Shown piece after piece: positions 1 through 10,956 of a DNA stretch of 64,000 nucleotides. The DNA comes from Amborella trichopoda. Its lineage: Eukaryota > Streptophyta > Magnoliopsida > Amborellales > Amborellaceae. The first letter of the stretch is position 1; each line of letters starts with the position of its first letter. The notes under the pieces are model-generated. The model saw nothing but the letters and a program-made list of their open reading frames with translations, searched no databases and was not told the DNA's origin. The stretch is from the NCBI RefSeq assembly GCF_000471905.2, contig NW_006499563.1:1521785-1585784 (forward strand), read 5' to 3'. A program made the position numbers and the translations under genes.

Positions 1-1060
1 TTTTTTCAAAAAATTAAATTTCTTTTAAGGCCATCTTGCTTTAAAAAAAATTAAAAAATTAAAATTTTTAAGGCCTTTTTCATTTTCAAAAGGAAAATTT
101 GCTTTTCAAGAAAAAAAAAAGGCTTATTTCGTTTAAAAAAAAAGAATCACTTTTGCTACAAAAGTTGTTTTTTAAAGCAACTCCATTTTCCCAAAAATAG
201 GAAAAAAAGAAAAGAAAAAACAAAGCAAGTCTCCACTTAAATAAAAATAACAAAATCACCTTGAAGACCTCTTCCTCTTTAAAAAGAAAAAGGGAAAACG
301 AAAAAAGGAAAAAAATGCTCTGTAAAACAAAAAATTCTCTTTCGAATTCTTTGCTTGTGAGTCAACATTTGCCACTTCTCTCTGTTCATCAAAAAAAAAA
401 AAAAGAAGAAGAGGAGAAACTTTCGAGGGTCACCTGCACTCTCTCTCTAATTGTGCCTTGATCGAGTCACCCTCGACTCAAGGTGCGCTCAACTAGGCAT
501 AGATTGTGCCTTGTTGCCATTCTCTTACCAGCATACTTTCTTGGGGTTTACTTTCCCCTACACCTTCGTGCTTTTGGTCAGTCAAGACTCTGACTCAAAG
601 CGCACCTCACTCGACACGGTTTGTGCTAAGTGCACACATTTCTTTATTGTGTATTTACTTCCTTGCCACTTTCTTTTCACTTGCGTACTCTTTTACAAAA
701 TACTGCACACAACAGACCGGGAAAGCCTGGGAAACCAACAAATTTTTTTGTAAACCCTCAAAATCCAGCATTAACTGTCGTGAGGGGAACCTAGCATTGA
801 GAGCTAAGGTGGCCGGGATTCGCGTAACTTCAACTGTGAGCGCCCCTTCATAATGCTTTGCTTAGCCTCAAAGCAACTCCACATACAGTAGGACCTTGTT
901 GATTCCTTTAACAGGTGACCATGACTTACATGGGGACCCACTCTGCCTAGCCGCATTTCTATAATTAGGAACCCACTCAAACCTAGCCTACCCATAGTTT
1001 AGGGCAAAGTTTTCAAGTGCATCGTTTGCTTATTAGAGTTGATTAATCTTATATCTCAGT
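1..1060. other. AT-rich sequence without a recognisable gene
   Basis: The first 450 bases are dominated by A and T runs and purine-rich stretches. The rest is mixed sequence without a convincing reading frame. The short frames here have no conserved motif and overlap on several strands. It could be the 5' side of the gypsy-type element that continues to 8241, but I found no match here to the LTR at 7497-8241, so that is only a guess. Confidence 0.4.
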
Positions 1061-1089
1061 CCGGATCCATTTCTGGTTAAAGCTGAAAC

Positions 1090-2100
1090 CTTTTGAGTCC
1101 AAGTCCAGGCTTGTACCCGGTCTAGCCCAGGTTCGAACCAGGTTTACACCCAGATATGAACCTAGGCTCCCCTTTTTTGGCATGAGCCAAGGCTCATACC
1201 AGATCTCACCTAGATCTCAGTCCGAGTCCACACTCGGTCTAAATTCTAAACCCTCTAGGTCCAAGTCCAGGCTTGTGCCTAGCCTAGCCCAGGTCCAAAT
1301 CAGGTTCAAACCCAAGTTCGAACCTAGGCCCTCTCGGTCCGAGCTAAGACTCATACCCATCTAGTCTAGATCTCAGTCTAGATCTAAGTGCAGAGTTGCC
1401 TCTAGAACTAGACTATGTGCATCTTAGCTCAGGGTTCAAACGAAACCCACCGAGTCCAGCAAGATCCATCCAGTTTAAGTCCTCGCCTAGGTCTAAGTAT
1501 AGGGGTGCTCCTAGAACTAGACTAGGTACACCTTAATTTATAGTTCAAACCTATGTTCATCAAGTCAAGAGCCAGGTCTTTCTAGGTCTAGGACAAGGCT
1601 CATGACCAGTTAAGCCCGACTCTTGAATCAAGTCCAAGCCAGGTTTTGACTTCAAGTCTGTCCATGAATCCAAACAAGGCTCACTCTTGGTCTAGGCCTC
1701 AGTTTAACATGTATTCAGTCTAAGTCTAGCTAGATTCGAGTCTTAGTCTAACTAGGTCCATTTAGGTTCAAGTCAGAGCCTTGTCTAGTCCAAGCCCAAG
1801 CTATGTCCAACTTTTCTGGTCTAGCATAAGTTTAGGAGTCATGGCCCATGATCAAAGCAGAGTAAGGCCCAATCCTATGGCTCCAGTTCAGTCTAGATCT
1901 AGGGAACCTAGTCAGTCTGAGAGATACCGTCGCAATGCTCCCTCACAAATCCATAGAACTCATGTCAGTAAGTCGAGTCTCAACCCATATAGAACCATAC
2001 TTAGCCATCTAAGCCGCCCTCAGAGCCATCATTTGGAAGCCATGAGGCGACAGGTTAATAGGGTCTGTAATACCCTGAGCAGTCAAGGGTTAGGCTAAGG
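1090..2100 (+). repeat. Degenerate short-period repeat zone rich in gtccaag/ctaggtc
   Basis: Variants of phrases such as gtccaagtccaggcttg, ctaggtccaag and cagtctagatct recur many times with no fixed period. Read on plus, the zone gives Ser/Arg/Pro-rich peptide fragments (for example at 1182-1364 and 1781-2098) broken by stops. It sits upstream of the gag remnant and may be the low-complexity N-terminal side of that gag, but this cannot be shown from composition alone. Confidence 0.45.
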
Positions 2101-2939
2101 GCAATCCTCCAAGACATGGGCGTTAGCTTAAAATCCCATCGGCACACCAAGGGTAAGGCCCCAACCCAGACCTCTGAGTCAGTAAATCCGAGTCGGGTTA
2201 ACCCCAATGTTCAATTTGTAGCTCTGCATTCAAGTCTTAGCAATTAGCCAGTTAGGGGGCAAGTGGGTTCACAGTTAGGGAAAGTCTACCCAAACAGCAC
2301 AACACTAGTAAAGGTCAGGGTTTTGACCTAACCCGCTATCAAGACAATCCTAAGGTGCATGCATTCTTTCAAGACTTGCTAAACTGAGGTACACCATCCA
2401 GTGTAGTCAATCCAGCGAGGTTCGGTTAGAAGCTCAAGCAATAAGCCATGCCCAACTTGTTGGCTCAAACCATGATAACCCTAAGGGTGCTAGCCTACCA
2501 ATCTAGCTCATAAAGGGCCAGGGGTTTAACTCAAGTCATTACTCAAGTTCAGGATTACCACGAGGGCAGACTCCATCTAACAGTAGTTATGGTCTTCCTT
2601 CACTCTTTCAGTCTAACATTGAAGCAAGAAAATATCCTAACCCTATGGTTGGATCATCTAGTCAAGGTCACGGACAGGCGAACCTCACTGCCCAAGGTCA
2701 GAGGTCTAGTTTTCATAGCTTCCCGAGTCGTCCATCCCGATCAAATAGTTATCCTATCCTACAGGCCTTCTTGTGTGACCACGTAGTCCAAACTTCGGGC
2801 AATGGGTTAACTCTGGCCCATTTCAACTCGGGTGAGTCTATAGGCCTACAACCTGCATACTAAGTTCAATACATTCCCTAGGCTCAATCCTTAGGGCAAC
2901 CCGTTATATGGGCCCAACAGCCAGTCTATAAAAGCCACA

Positions 2940-4000
2940 TACTACAAATCCAGATTCAACAGACCATGCAACCGAGCCAGGTCACTGTGATAACAACGAC
3001 TCAATTCACCCACATGAAGCGCCTCTAAGACTCTTTAGAGAAAATGAGAATATGAGATTTTTCAACTCCTAAAGCCTATGTATAAGAAACTCTAGGATAC
3101 CTAGAAGATCTACTAGTAAGGTTTGTGATGCCGCAATTCAGAAACATATTTTTTGGGAAAGAGGATCATGTGACACACATTAACGCGTACCTATTAATGG
3201 TCTATATACTGCAAGACCTACCTAGCCAATTTAAGGTCATGTTCTCGCATGGCTTATTAAAAGAGTCTTTGATGTGGCATTGGAGATTCATAAAGGATAA
3301 CCCTCAAGCAACTCCTGACGAAATGTTCAGGTAATTTTCTTCCTATTATTATGGGGCAGGGCCAAGACCCACTACCCATGGTGAGTTAACATCCACCAAA
3401 CAAAAGTCAGGTGAGTCTTCTTTTGAATTTATAACAAGATTTAGAGAGGCTGCTATGCGAGTCGTCAAAATCCCACTCCCGAAATTTGCGAAGGTAGGCA
3501 TAATATTAGAGAACATGACTTCAAAATATGTCTCTTTCTTCAGCAATGGGGCTGTCCCTTACTCGTTTGATGTTATGCTTGAAAGAATAGCACGTTATAA
3601 ATGGGCCAAGGAGGATGAGGCCATAGTCTTTGATAACTCCACTAGTTATGAACCCTCTCAAGAAGGAGAGGTGAACATGATCAAGAAAAACAACCTTTAT
3701 GCAAACAATTCACAAGAACAGACTAAATATTGCTCTACCACATGGAGGATGCAGACTTCCACACCTAGGGAATTCACTACTATTAATCAGCCTATGACCG
3801 ATGTCATTAAGAAGTTGTTTAAGACAAGGCTCATATAATTACCTGCAGTAGCCTGGATTCCTCCCTTCCATGGAGGCGATACATCTCAATGGTGTGATTG
3901 GCAGCAAAATTATGCCCATAACACTGAAGAAGGCTGAGCTTTCAGGCATAGAGTTCAAGACCTCATTGATAACGGCATGATAAGTGTTAAAAAGAAAGAG
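2940..4000 (+). pseudogene. gag: Gypsy-type gag remnant
   Basis: Structural protein remnant of the retrotransposon. The reading frame is open in pieces (3125-3334, 3455-3838) separated by stops and small shifts. The part around 3125-3550 has the helical, Trp/Phe-containing texture of plant gypsy gag, with FREAAMR and ARYKWAKEDEA. Around 3885-3960 a degraded C-x2-W-x2...H-type stretch precedes FRHRVQDLIDNGMI. That layout resembles the zinc-binding block followed by LRH-x-IQDLID seen in several plant gypsy gag families. Several cysteines and histidines of the finger are lost. It is certainly non-functional; assignment to gag is fairly safe, the clade is not. Confidence 0.6.
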
Positions 4001-4413
4001 GTTGATGACAGATAAAAACCAGAAACTCTAGATGTCTCTACAAACAGTTCTGATGTCAACTTGATTAACAAAGAAGAATCACAAACTACCCCCAAACCCG
4101 AAAAACATCCACAATGTCTTTGGAGCACATGAAGAAATTAACTAGAAAGTTCAGTAGATGAAGAACAAAATGAGCATAAGCTCACATAGGAGTTAACGAC
4201 TAAGGATCTTCAAGATCAAAGTAATGAGGATAACCTTAGCTTCAAGCCCATAACCCAAGAAAGGGCAAGAGAAATGGTCATTACATGTAGAATTCCACTC
4301 CAACATACAGTCCCAAAAGTGGCACAAGAAGTCCCCATCATCGAGAATCAAACTAGGACAGATGATCCCTTCAATCCGTACTTCCAAATTAACACAATAA
4401 ATGATTCACACGT

Positions 4414-4994
4414 GTGAAAATGAATCAAACTTGCAAAAGAAAAATGGAATCAAGCATATGCTCAACCAAGGCTCCGAAGCTAACGGTCTCTAAGTTCACG
4501 ATGGTGAAGAATGCCTTGGTTATGGAATTATTACTCTTAAGGAAACAGAGGAGCAAATTCTTCAAGAAAACTTATTTCCTCAAAAACCAAAGGAAGTTGA
4601 TCTTTTAGAACTCTTAAGACACCCACCTGGGCCACCTTCACTAGACTTCCTCGTCAACCTACCTATATGGGATAAGGAGCCAAGCTTAGAAGTATTAATC
4701 AAGTCACCCTATGAGATGAACCAAGTTATAGATGATAGGGAAATAAAAAGCCCAGATTTGACACCTCCACTAGAGTCGAAAGAGCTCGAACCTTTAAAAA
4801 TTATAAAGGGGTCACCCGGGCCACCTTCACAAGACTTTGTAGATGATTCACCTATATGGGACGAAAAACAAAATGTTGAAGACCGAATTGGGTTATCTCC
4901 TAAAGAGGAGGAATTTCTAGAGCTTAAATGGAGTAGGAGGTACCCCCACATCAAGAAAGTTCATCTCATGAAGAATAAGTTCCTAATAGAATAG
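4414..4994 (+). pseudogene. Acidic Pro-rich internal region of the same element with a duplicated motif
   Basis: The plus strand encodes an acidic, proline-rich stretch after gag. The motif PPGPPS-x-DF followed by PIWD occurs twice (about 4625-4672 and 4815-4865), so an internal duplication of roughly 190 bases is visible at protein level. No protease DSG/DTG motif or other enzyme signature is present. I do not recognise a function; it may be a linker or accessory segment of a non-autonomous element. Confidence 0.35.
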
Positions 4995-4999
4995 AAATC

Positions 5000-6490
5000 C
5001 CTACAGGGGCAACCCCATTAAACTACTCAATAGGTACAGTCTCCCTTCATGAAGAAAGCACAACATGGGCAGTTCATGAGATTGAGCCCTTATTTGTTAC
5101 CTCCCAACATGTCATAAGGCCACTCAGTCACTCTTCTCATGCGAGAGTCTCACCTAAACTCAAGTACTGAAAATAAGCCTACTACGGAGTTAACCTCCGA
5201 AGAGCAACACAAAATCTTCAATGAAAAAGATAATCGAAAAGGAGTTGGGTGACCACTCACCCCTTGCAAATAATCAAATAGGGCATTCACGCCTCAAACT
5301 TAAAAGGCATTAACGCCTAAAGGGTAATGTAAATTACCCCATTAATGGGGAAAACCTAATGAGCTTATCCATCCAAGAAAAAGATTGAGAGATTAGGAAA
5401 ATGAAAGTTCTTCTTAGTCTTAAAATTAAAGTTCTAGTAGGAAAGTTCAAAGGACAGGTCTAAGGGGAATTCGACGACAATTGTGAAAGCGATATTGGAT
5501 GCCAACCTAAGGCAAGGGAAATAAAAAAATAACTGATATTAGAACCTCCCTGCTACTTAGAGAAGGGAAACATGATCGAATTCCTACATGATCTTAAGGT
5601 AAATTGCCATAAAAAAAGAAAAAAGAAAAAAAAAGAAAGGCACCATTAACTCTTATTCTTCTTCCTCCTCCTCTTCCTTTGTCATTGTCTTCTTCTTCAA
5701 AAATAAATAAAAAAAAATCCACTGAGCTGAAAATCCGAAAGGAATCCCAAGCAACAGGGCTGAACACCCGAAAGGGACCCTGGGGTGATGAAAAATACAT
5801 AAAAAAGAAATCCGTTGGGCTGAAAATCTGATTGGGCTGAAAATCTGAAATCAAACCTGAAGTGTTGGAAAAAAAGGCTCTCGACCTGAACACCAGAAAG
5901 GGACCTCGAGGCGACAAAAGAAAAGAAAAGAAAAAAAAGAAGAAAGTCTTGTCTTTTCGTCTCTTCTCTAAAGTCCTTTTCTTGAGTCAAAATGGTGTAA
6001 AAAAAGAAGTAACATTAAAAAAATCAATAAGCATTAGCTTGATAGAACATGATTAAGGACCTCGATCATTTAGACTTTGAAAGGTACGTGGTGGAGGAAC
6101 AAAATTGGAAATTCTAAGATATTCCGAGCACTCAAGGGTAGTATCCTATGTTCTCCAAAACTCAATTTCGCTCAGAAACTCTAGAGAACTCTCTTTTGGA
6201 TTGAAATACAAGAGCTATGGTTAGAAAATAAAGAAACACTCGATGATTTATCATCCTGAAGATCCCAGCAAAAACCAGACAAGCTCATATAAAGATCCAC
6301 TACAGGGGTCACAAGTGGTTAAACTGTAAGACCAACATTAAAATAAAAAAAAAAAATTGAAAATTTCATTTCAAAAATTTCCTTTTTAAAAAAATGATAT
6401 TTGGTGGGACGAGCCGAAACTGCCTTTCCATTCAAAAAAAAAAAAAGCTTAAAAAAATGCTCATTGGTGGAATGAGCCCTAAACTGTTGA
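5000..6490. other. Internal retrotransposon sequence without coding signal
   Basis: The stretch holds short purine-rich runs (5605-5640, 5920-5945) and partly repeated phrases such as gggctgaaaatctga around 5745-5910, but no open frame with family motifs. It lies between the gag-like region and the tandem repeats, inside the element that ends at 8241. Confidence 0.4.
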
Positions 6491-6504
6491 CCAAAATCAA
6501 GTTC

Positions 6505-6830
6505 AAAACGTCTAGCCCTGTGTAGAGTAAAAGACCAAGTGTATCCATTTCAAAATGCTCCTTAGTGGCACGAGTATAAACTTCCAACCACATTTTAGTT
6601 CAAAACGTCTAACCTCATATGATGTAAAAGGTCCGGTGTATTTGTCTAACCCTGTATGACGTTAAAGGTCGGGTGCATTTAGAAAATGTCTAACCCCGTC
6701 TGATATAAAAGGTCGGGTGTATTTGTCTAACCCTGTACGACGTAAAAAGTCGGGTGTATCTGTCTAACCTCGTATGACGAAAAAGGTCGGGTGTATCTGT
6801 CCATTGCTGCACGACGTTAAACTGCTTAAA
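6505..6830 (+). repeat. Degenerate tandem repeat, about 40-50 bp period
   Basis: The phrase gtctaaccctgtatgacg, then a variable few bases and aaaggtcgggtgtatttg, recurs about six times with substitutions. The array lies in the 3' untranslated part of the gypsy-type element, about 670 bases before the LTR. Tandem repeats in 3' regions of plant gypsy elements are a known phenomenon. Confidence 0.7.
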
Positions 6831-7482
6831 GTGCTCTATGGTTGTAGGAGCTAAAACTGCTAACTAAATTTTTTTTTTTCAAAATATCTTTTCATTTCAA
6901 AATTTTCATTATATGTCTTATGTTTTTAAAAGGACTTTAATTTCTTTGTTAAAATCGTTACCTGTCCAAAGCTCTGAGTTCTATTTCAAAATTCCCCCCT
7001 TGTTTTCAAAATTTCTAAAACGACTTTTAAAAATGAAGGCGCTTAGACACTCGTATATGATGAGACCATGTTGCCTCTCTTTAGAATTGACCGGGTAAAC
7101 CTTTTTCCTAATCAGGTAAAACCTTTAGAAGACCTTAAGAAAACCTAAAGAAAATAAAGGAAAATACCAGGTTTAAAGAATTTGAATTGTGAAAACCCCT
7201 AAAGTCAAGTAGCATGGCTAGAAAATTCAACTCGAGTTCCAAGCTTACGTAAATCACCGGAACATCTCACGCCAAAAACTCTAAGATGAAAATACTCTAT
7301 GTGGGTGAGAGGGGAGAGCAATGTCTTGGAGGGAAAGTTGGCGTGCCCTCTGACCACGTGACATCAGATAATTTAAAATGTTTGTAGTATCTTCGCTCTC
7401 ACCTGTCCCTCGAAGGACATGGAGCGCCGAAGAGTATTTGCTTCTTTGCCACTCAACGGTTCCTTGAAGGACAGCGAGTGCC

Positions 7483-7496
7483 AAAGAGGGGCAATT
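7483..7496 (+). other. Polypurine tract before 3' LTR
   Basis: The sequence aaagaggggcaat directly precedes TGTAGACACC. A purine-rich tract followed by a TG-starting LTR is the plus-strand primer site of an LTR retrotransposon, and this particular combination is common in plant gypsy elements. The same arrangement occurs in reverse at 28353-28366. Confidence 0.65.
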
Positions 7497-8241
7497 GTAG
7501 ACACCCCATTTTGAAACTGGTAAATTTCATGGTTTTCCTGAACCCTTAGGACCACACTATTTCAGTCGACTCCTAAACCATAGACCACCATAGTCCATGG
7601 TCCCCATCTTATGATACAGTATCCAGACAAATCTTAGTTATCCATTCTACACTCCTTTTGAGTATGAAAAAGCATTAACGTGTCTTTTATAAGGAGAGAG
7701 GTGGTTAGCCAAAGAAAGCAGAGAGGGAGAAAAAGTTGGACAAATGAGAGACTCCAGAGACCAGAGAGAAAACTTGTGAAAAACCCTAGATCTAGGAAAA
7801 ACCCTAGCCATTAAACCTACAATCTTAAGCTTAGACCAGATCCAAAAAAACCAAAACCATTCAACTAAGCCAAGGCTTGGTCAACATTGAAGAGAGACAC
7901 GAGGGATTCAGGATGGAAATTATAGACGTGGTCTTGATACGGGCGAGGCCTCAAAGCCTCAGGTTGGTCGGGCCAGTTATTCTTCTTATCTTTATTTTCT
8001 TTATTTTTTCAATTATTTTTGTTAGATCTAAGATCTTATTTGCTTTTCATTCAATATTTCATGCTGGATCAATGCTGGCTCTGTCACTGATTTGAGAGCA
8101 GATCTACTCATTTCTGAGAGATCTGAAATCATATTAAAATTCAATTGACCCCCACTCTCTATCACTTTTAATAATTGAAATTGTCGTGTTAAGATCCGAG
8201 GGATCTTCCTCTAAAGATTTCTCCGATCTACATTGTAAACA
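7497..8241 (+). repeat. 3' LTR of gypsy-type element (TGTAGACACC...GTAAACA)
   Basis: The start is set by the polypurine tract. The end is set by comparison with the inverted relative at 27338-28352: similarity runs through the closing TGTAAACA and stops there in both copies. Shared landmarks include gaggcctc-aaagcctc near 7945-7960 and gatccgagggatcttcctctaaagattt near 8193-8220. The relative is longer (about 1015 bases), so one copy has gained or lost sequence. Confidence 0.65.
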
Positions 8242-8347
8242 AATATCTTTTCACAAGATTAACTCTTTATTGAATCACCAAATCTCTGTTTACAATGAGG
8301 TATTTTTTTCCTTTTAAATGCACTAAAAATAAGTAATAAAAATAAAA

Positions 8348-8717
8348 GGGTGCGGTTTGTATAGAGCCGAGGCTCTAAACAATCATAGTAAAGCGTGCAT
8401 TCAAATAATGTCGAGAAATGTGGTTTCAATATTGAAAATCCTAGTGATAGCTTTAAAATATATTTTCATATTTAATTATAAAATTTAAAGCTTAAAAACT
8501 AGTGTAGATCGAGGAGTTCTATCAAAACTTGAAAACCTTGTAAATTGATGGTCCAAAAATGCGTTACAAGTTGCACTAGTTCCAAAGCTTGAAATCTTTT
8601 TTTTCTAATTTCCATGCATCTTGATGTCGAGATGATCAATTTGAGGATATTTGAGCTTCAAAACAACCTCTTCGAGGAAATTTTTTGAGGTGGGCTCTAA
8701 TTTGATTGTTCAAAATA
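8348..8717 (+). mobile_element. MITE copy 1, possibly PIF/Harbinger (Tourist-like)
   Basis: About 370 bases starting gggtgcggtttgtat match, in inverted orientation, the element at 15097-15467 over nearly the full length, including the central block around gtgtagatcgag at 8503-8515. It encodes nothing. The better copy at 15097-15467 shows the TIRs and a TAA target duplication. In this copy the 3' end is less clear because an A/T-rich run follows. Confidence 0.6.
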
Positions 8718-9174
8718 AAATAATAAAAAAGCTACAAAAAAAAACCTCCCTCTCACATTATTATCTCTCCCTTTATTATCTCACCTTTTATTATTATTTT
8801 TATTTTATTTATTTTTTCTCTCCATCCCCTTGCATCAATATCATAAAATTTAAAAAATAAATTTAATATTCGTTCCGATGTTTGAAACATTAGATCGCAG
8901 GCAAACTTGGAAAAACAATAAAAAAAATGGGGGGACAAAGACCTATGCATAAATATGACATATTTTTTTTACTATAATATAATAACGACCAAATAAAGGG
9001 AAATTTACATATAGACAGTTTATAATACCGTTATAACGAAATGACCCAAAAATAGGCTGTTATTACTTAAAAAGACGATATCATTTTGCTTCTTTTTTTT
9101 TTGTCAAAGTTACCCGGTCTGATTTCAAGAGTCACCGCTTGTTAACCCCCCACTGTGGGTCTGGCTCACACAAG
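8718..9174. other. AT-rich sequence upstream of the proline-rich gene
   Basis: Low-complexity A/T and T/C runs (8750-8860, 8960-8975) and no coding signal. The GC content rises near 9110 toward the gene's upstream block. Confidence 0.5.
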
Positions 9175-9402
9175 CTGAATCCAAACCAGTGATGGTGGGT
9201 CACTTAATAAGAGTCATCGCTCACGCTCAAGCCCAAGCCAAGTCGGTCCATCAATGAAAGCCTCCAAAGCCCAGCTGAATCCAAACCAAGTCTAGGTCAC
9301 TTAATAAGAGGCATGGCTCATCAAGCCCAAGCCCAAGCCCAAGCCAAAGCCAAGTTGGTCCATCATTAAAGCCCTCCAAAGCCTTGCTGACTCCAAACCA
9401 GT
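9175..9402. repeat. Tandem duplication (100 + 112 + partial) upstream of the proline-rich gene
   Basis: The unit starting ctgaatccaaacca, containing gtcacttaataagag and ending with cctccaaagcc, occurs at 9175-9274 and 9275-9386, with a partial third start at 9387-9402. The second copy has extra repeats of the hexamer cccaag/agccca. The block ends about 160 bases before the TATA box, so it could influence expression of the gene at 9616. Confidence 0.85.
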
Positions 9403-9489
9403 GCTATTGACAAACAAGATGATGTCGGCGAATTAAATGGAGCCTACTTAGGCCCCCTGAGCTCCAAGCCTCCTCATCTTGCATGCACC

Positions 9490-9562
9490 AATCTCTCTCT
9501 CACACGCACTCTCTCTCTCATACACACATTTTCTCTCTCTTTTGAACATTTTCTCTCTCTCG
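9490..9562 (+). promoter_or_regulatory. CT-rich promoter tract
   Basis: Repeated ctctctct blocks alternate with acacac just upstream of the TATA box. Pyrimidine patches of this kind are frequent in plant core promoters. Their position between the duplicated block and the TATA box supports a real promoter. Confidence 0.5.
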
Positions 9563-9565
9563 GTC

Positions 9566-9574
9566 TATATATAT
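9566..9574 (+). promoter_or_regulatory. TATA box of the proline-rich protein gene
   Basis: TATATATAT lies 42 bases upstream of the start codon at 9616. With the usual 25-35 base spacing, transcription would start near 9597-9607, giving a very short leader (roughly 10-20 bases). The match to the plant TATA consensus is good; the transcript start itself is inferred. Confidence 0.65.
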
Positions 9575-9615
9575 GTTTCCATCACGAGACTCACACACAA
9601 GCATCCGGTAGAAAA

Positions 9616-10956
9616 ATGTGCAGGATTGTAGCTATTGCCTCCACCTTATCACCTCACCATTTTCTCACCCTCACTCTCACTCTCCTCCTCTGCACAGCAA
9701 ATGACCCCCAAGTCCTCGCCAGGAACCCTCCAGAATCTGGCACACCCACCGAAAGCACGCTGGATACCGGTCCAAATTCCGGCAAAAAGCTCTTCTGCCA
9801 CCCCATTTACAGCTTCCTCTTCAAAACCTGCGCTGTCACCGGAGTAAGCCGACCACCATTCCTCATCACACCGCCTACATACACTCTGCAAGCTCCCACC
9901 TTAAAACCAAGCTCTGTCTATTTTTATGTATTCCCATTCCCCCGCTCCCCGGTTCCTCTAACAACTCAGCTTCCACCACCTCCGGCGCTGCCCCTGCCTA
10001 TCGGAACTCCGCCACCTCCTCCACTGCCTCTCGCTGTCGGAACACCACCTCCACTGCCTGTCACAAGTATCACGCCACCTGTTCTTGGGCCACCATTCAT
10101 TTATAGCACACTACTTCCGCCTCCTGTGACTGTTTCTTCTGCTTATTCTCCACCACCTCCTCAGCTTCCTTTTCCACCTGCTTTGCCGGTGGTTTACCAA
10201 ACGCCAGTTCAACTTCCGTCAGTAGCTCCCCCGTTACTATATATCCCAACTATTCTTCCTCCCCCACCTCCGTCTCTGTCGCCGCCTCTCTTGCCTCCAC
10301 CTCCGCCACCGGTTCTTCCTGACGTTCTCCCACCTGCACCAGCAATATATCAAGCACCGCCTTTTACATCTGTTCCACCATCACCACCATCTACCACCTC
10401 ACTTCCACCATCTCCACCAATTCCTTACACACTTCCTGCACCAGCAGTTGTGTCTTTCTCACCACCACCACCACTACTATATTCTCTGCCTCCCCCATCA
10501 GTCCTGCCGCCGCCACCACCATCGCTGCCTTACATATTGCCCCCACCGGCGGCTGCAGCAAGTCTTCCACCGCCCCTCCCTTATGTTCTGCCACCACCCA
10601 CAGCAACAGAAGCTTCACTTTCACCACCATTACCTTATGTTCCGTCTCCACCTTTGCCTCCCTCTCTGCTGCCGCCGGTGCCATACTTGCCATACGTATT
10701 ACCACCACCTCCACCGCCAGTGCCATCCTTGCCTTATGTATTACCACCACCTCCACCGCCCGTGCCATCCTTGCCATACGTATTACCACCACCTCCATCG
10801 CCCGTGCCATCCTTGCCATACGTATTACCACCACCTCCACCGCCAGTGTCGTCGCTGCCATATGTCTTGCCTCCACCGGTAACACCACTTCCATATGTGT
10901 TCCCACCGCCGGTGGCGCCGCTTCAATATTCTTTGCCGCCGCCGGCCGTAGGCTGA
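9616..10956 (+). CDS. Secreted proline-rich (extensin-like) cell-wall protein
   Basis: The 446-residue frame starts with a likely signal peptide: a hydrophobic core FLTLTLTLLLCTA at about residues 16-28. A short non-repetitive region (about 29-110) has the few cysteines. The rest is a very long Pro-rich domain with PPPP runs and repeats of the type LPYVLPPPPPPVPS, densest at residues about 355-420. Such proteins are exported and cross-linked into the plant cell wall. Classical extensin SPPPP-plus-YxY cross-link units are not the main motif here, so 'proline-rich protein' is the safer name. The start is supported by the TATA box and the signal peptide following directly. A GT-containing site near 9846 could be a donor, but the frame stays open, so I treat the gene as single-exon. 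Just before the stop the +1-shifted frame carries a plausible tail to 11044 (see findings). Confidence 0.8.
   Translation: MCRIVAIASTLSPHHFLTLTLTLLLCTANDPQVLARNPPESGTPTESTLDTGPNSGKKLFCHPIYSFLFKTCAVTGVSRPPFLITPPTYTLQAPTLKPSSVYFYVFPFPRSPVPLTTQLPPPPALPLPIGTPPPPPLPLAVGTPPPLPVTSITPPVLGPPFIYSTLLPPPVTVSSAYSPPPPQLPFPPALPVVYQTPVQLPSVAPPLLYIPTILPPPPPSLSPPLLPPPPPPVLPDVLPPAPAIYQAPPFTSVPPSPPSTTSLPPSPPIPYTLPAPAVVSFSPPPPLLYSLPPPSVLPPPPPSLPYILPPPAAAASLPPPLPYVLPPPTATEASLSPPLPYVPSPPLPPSLLPPVPYLPYVLPPPPPPVPSLPYVLPPPPPPVPSLPYVLPPPPSPVPSLPYVLPPPPPPVSSLPYVLPPPVTPLPYVFPPPVAPLQYSLPPPAVG
10685..10870 (+). repeat. In-frame tandem repeat in the proline-rich gene, 42-45 bp units
   Basis: Units reading LPYVLPPPPPPVPS, with ccatacgtattaccaccacctccaccgcc at DNA level, occur four to five times in a row with few substitutions. 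The array keeps the frame. Near-identical units suggest recent expansion by unequal exchange, and the number of copies may vary between individuals. Confidence 0.85.

Larger units (their letters stand above)
1061..8241 (+). mobile_element. Ty3/gypsy-type retrotransposon, 3' part, apparently gag-only
   Basis: A decayed LTR retrotransposon lies on the plus strand. Going 5' to 3' it shows a degenerate Ser/Pro/Arg-rich repeat zone (about 1060-2870), a broken gag (about 2940-4000), an acidic Pro-rich stretch (4414-4994), a zone of tandem repeats (about 6500-6830), a polypurine tract and a 3' LTR at 7497-8241. I see no protease, reverse transcriptase, RNase H or integrase motif between gag and the LTR. 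It is therefore either a non-autonomous gag-only element or one that lost pol. The left boundary is uncertain because no matching 5' LTR is visible. A related LTR with its PPT side lies in opposite orientation at 27338-28615. Confidence 0.6.

Noticed and set aside
9840..9960. Possible intron in the proline-rich gene (donor-like gtaagc at about 9846)
   Set aside because: The frame stays open and Pro-rich across the stretch and no AT-rich intron with a clear acceptor is seen.
10448..10882. A His/Cys/Leu-rich plus frame inside the proline-rich gene
   Set aside because: It is a +1 shadow of the CCA/CCT repeats.
10391..10906. A 171-residue minus-strand frame within the proline-rich gene
   Set aside because: It is the antisense of the Pro-rich repeats (Pro codons read back as Val/Met/Ala/Trp-type strings). 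It has no promoter and no family motif.
10879..10950. Possible short intron joining the frame to the +1 tail
   Set aside because: It would be about 72 bases of CCG-rich sequence, unlike AT-rich plant introns; a frameshift is simpler.
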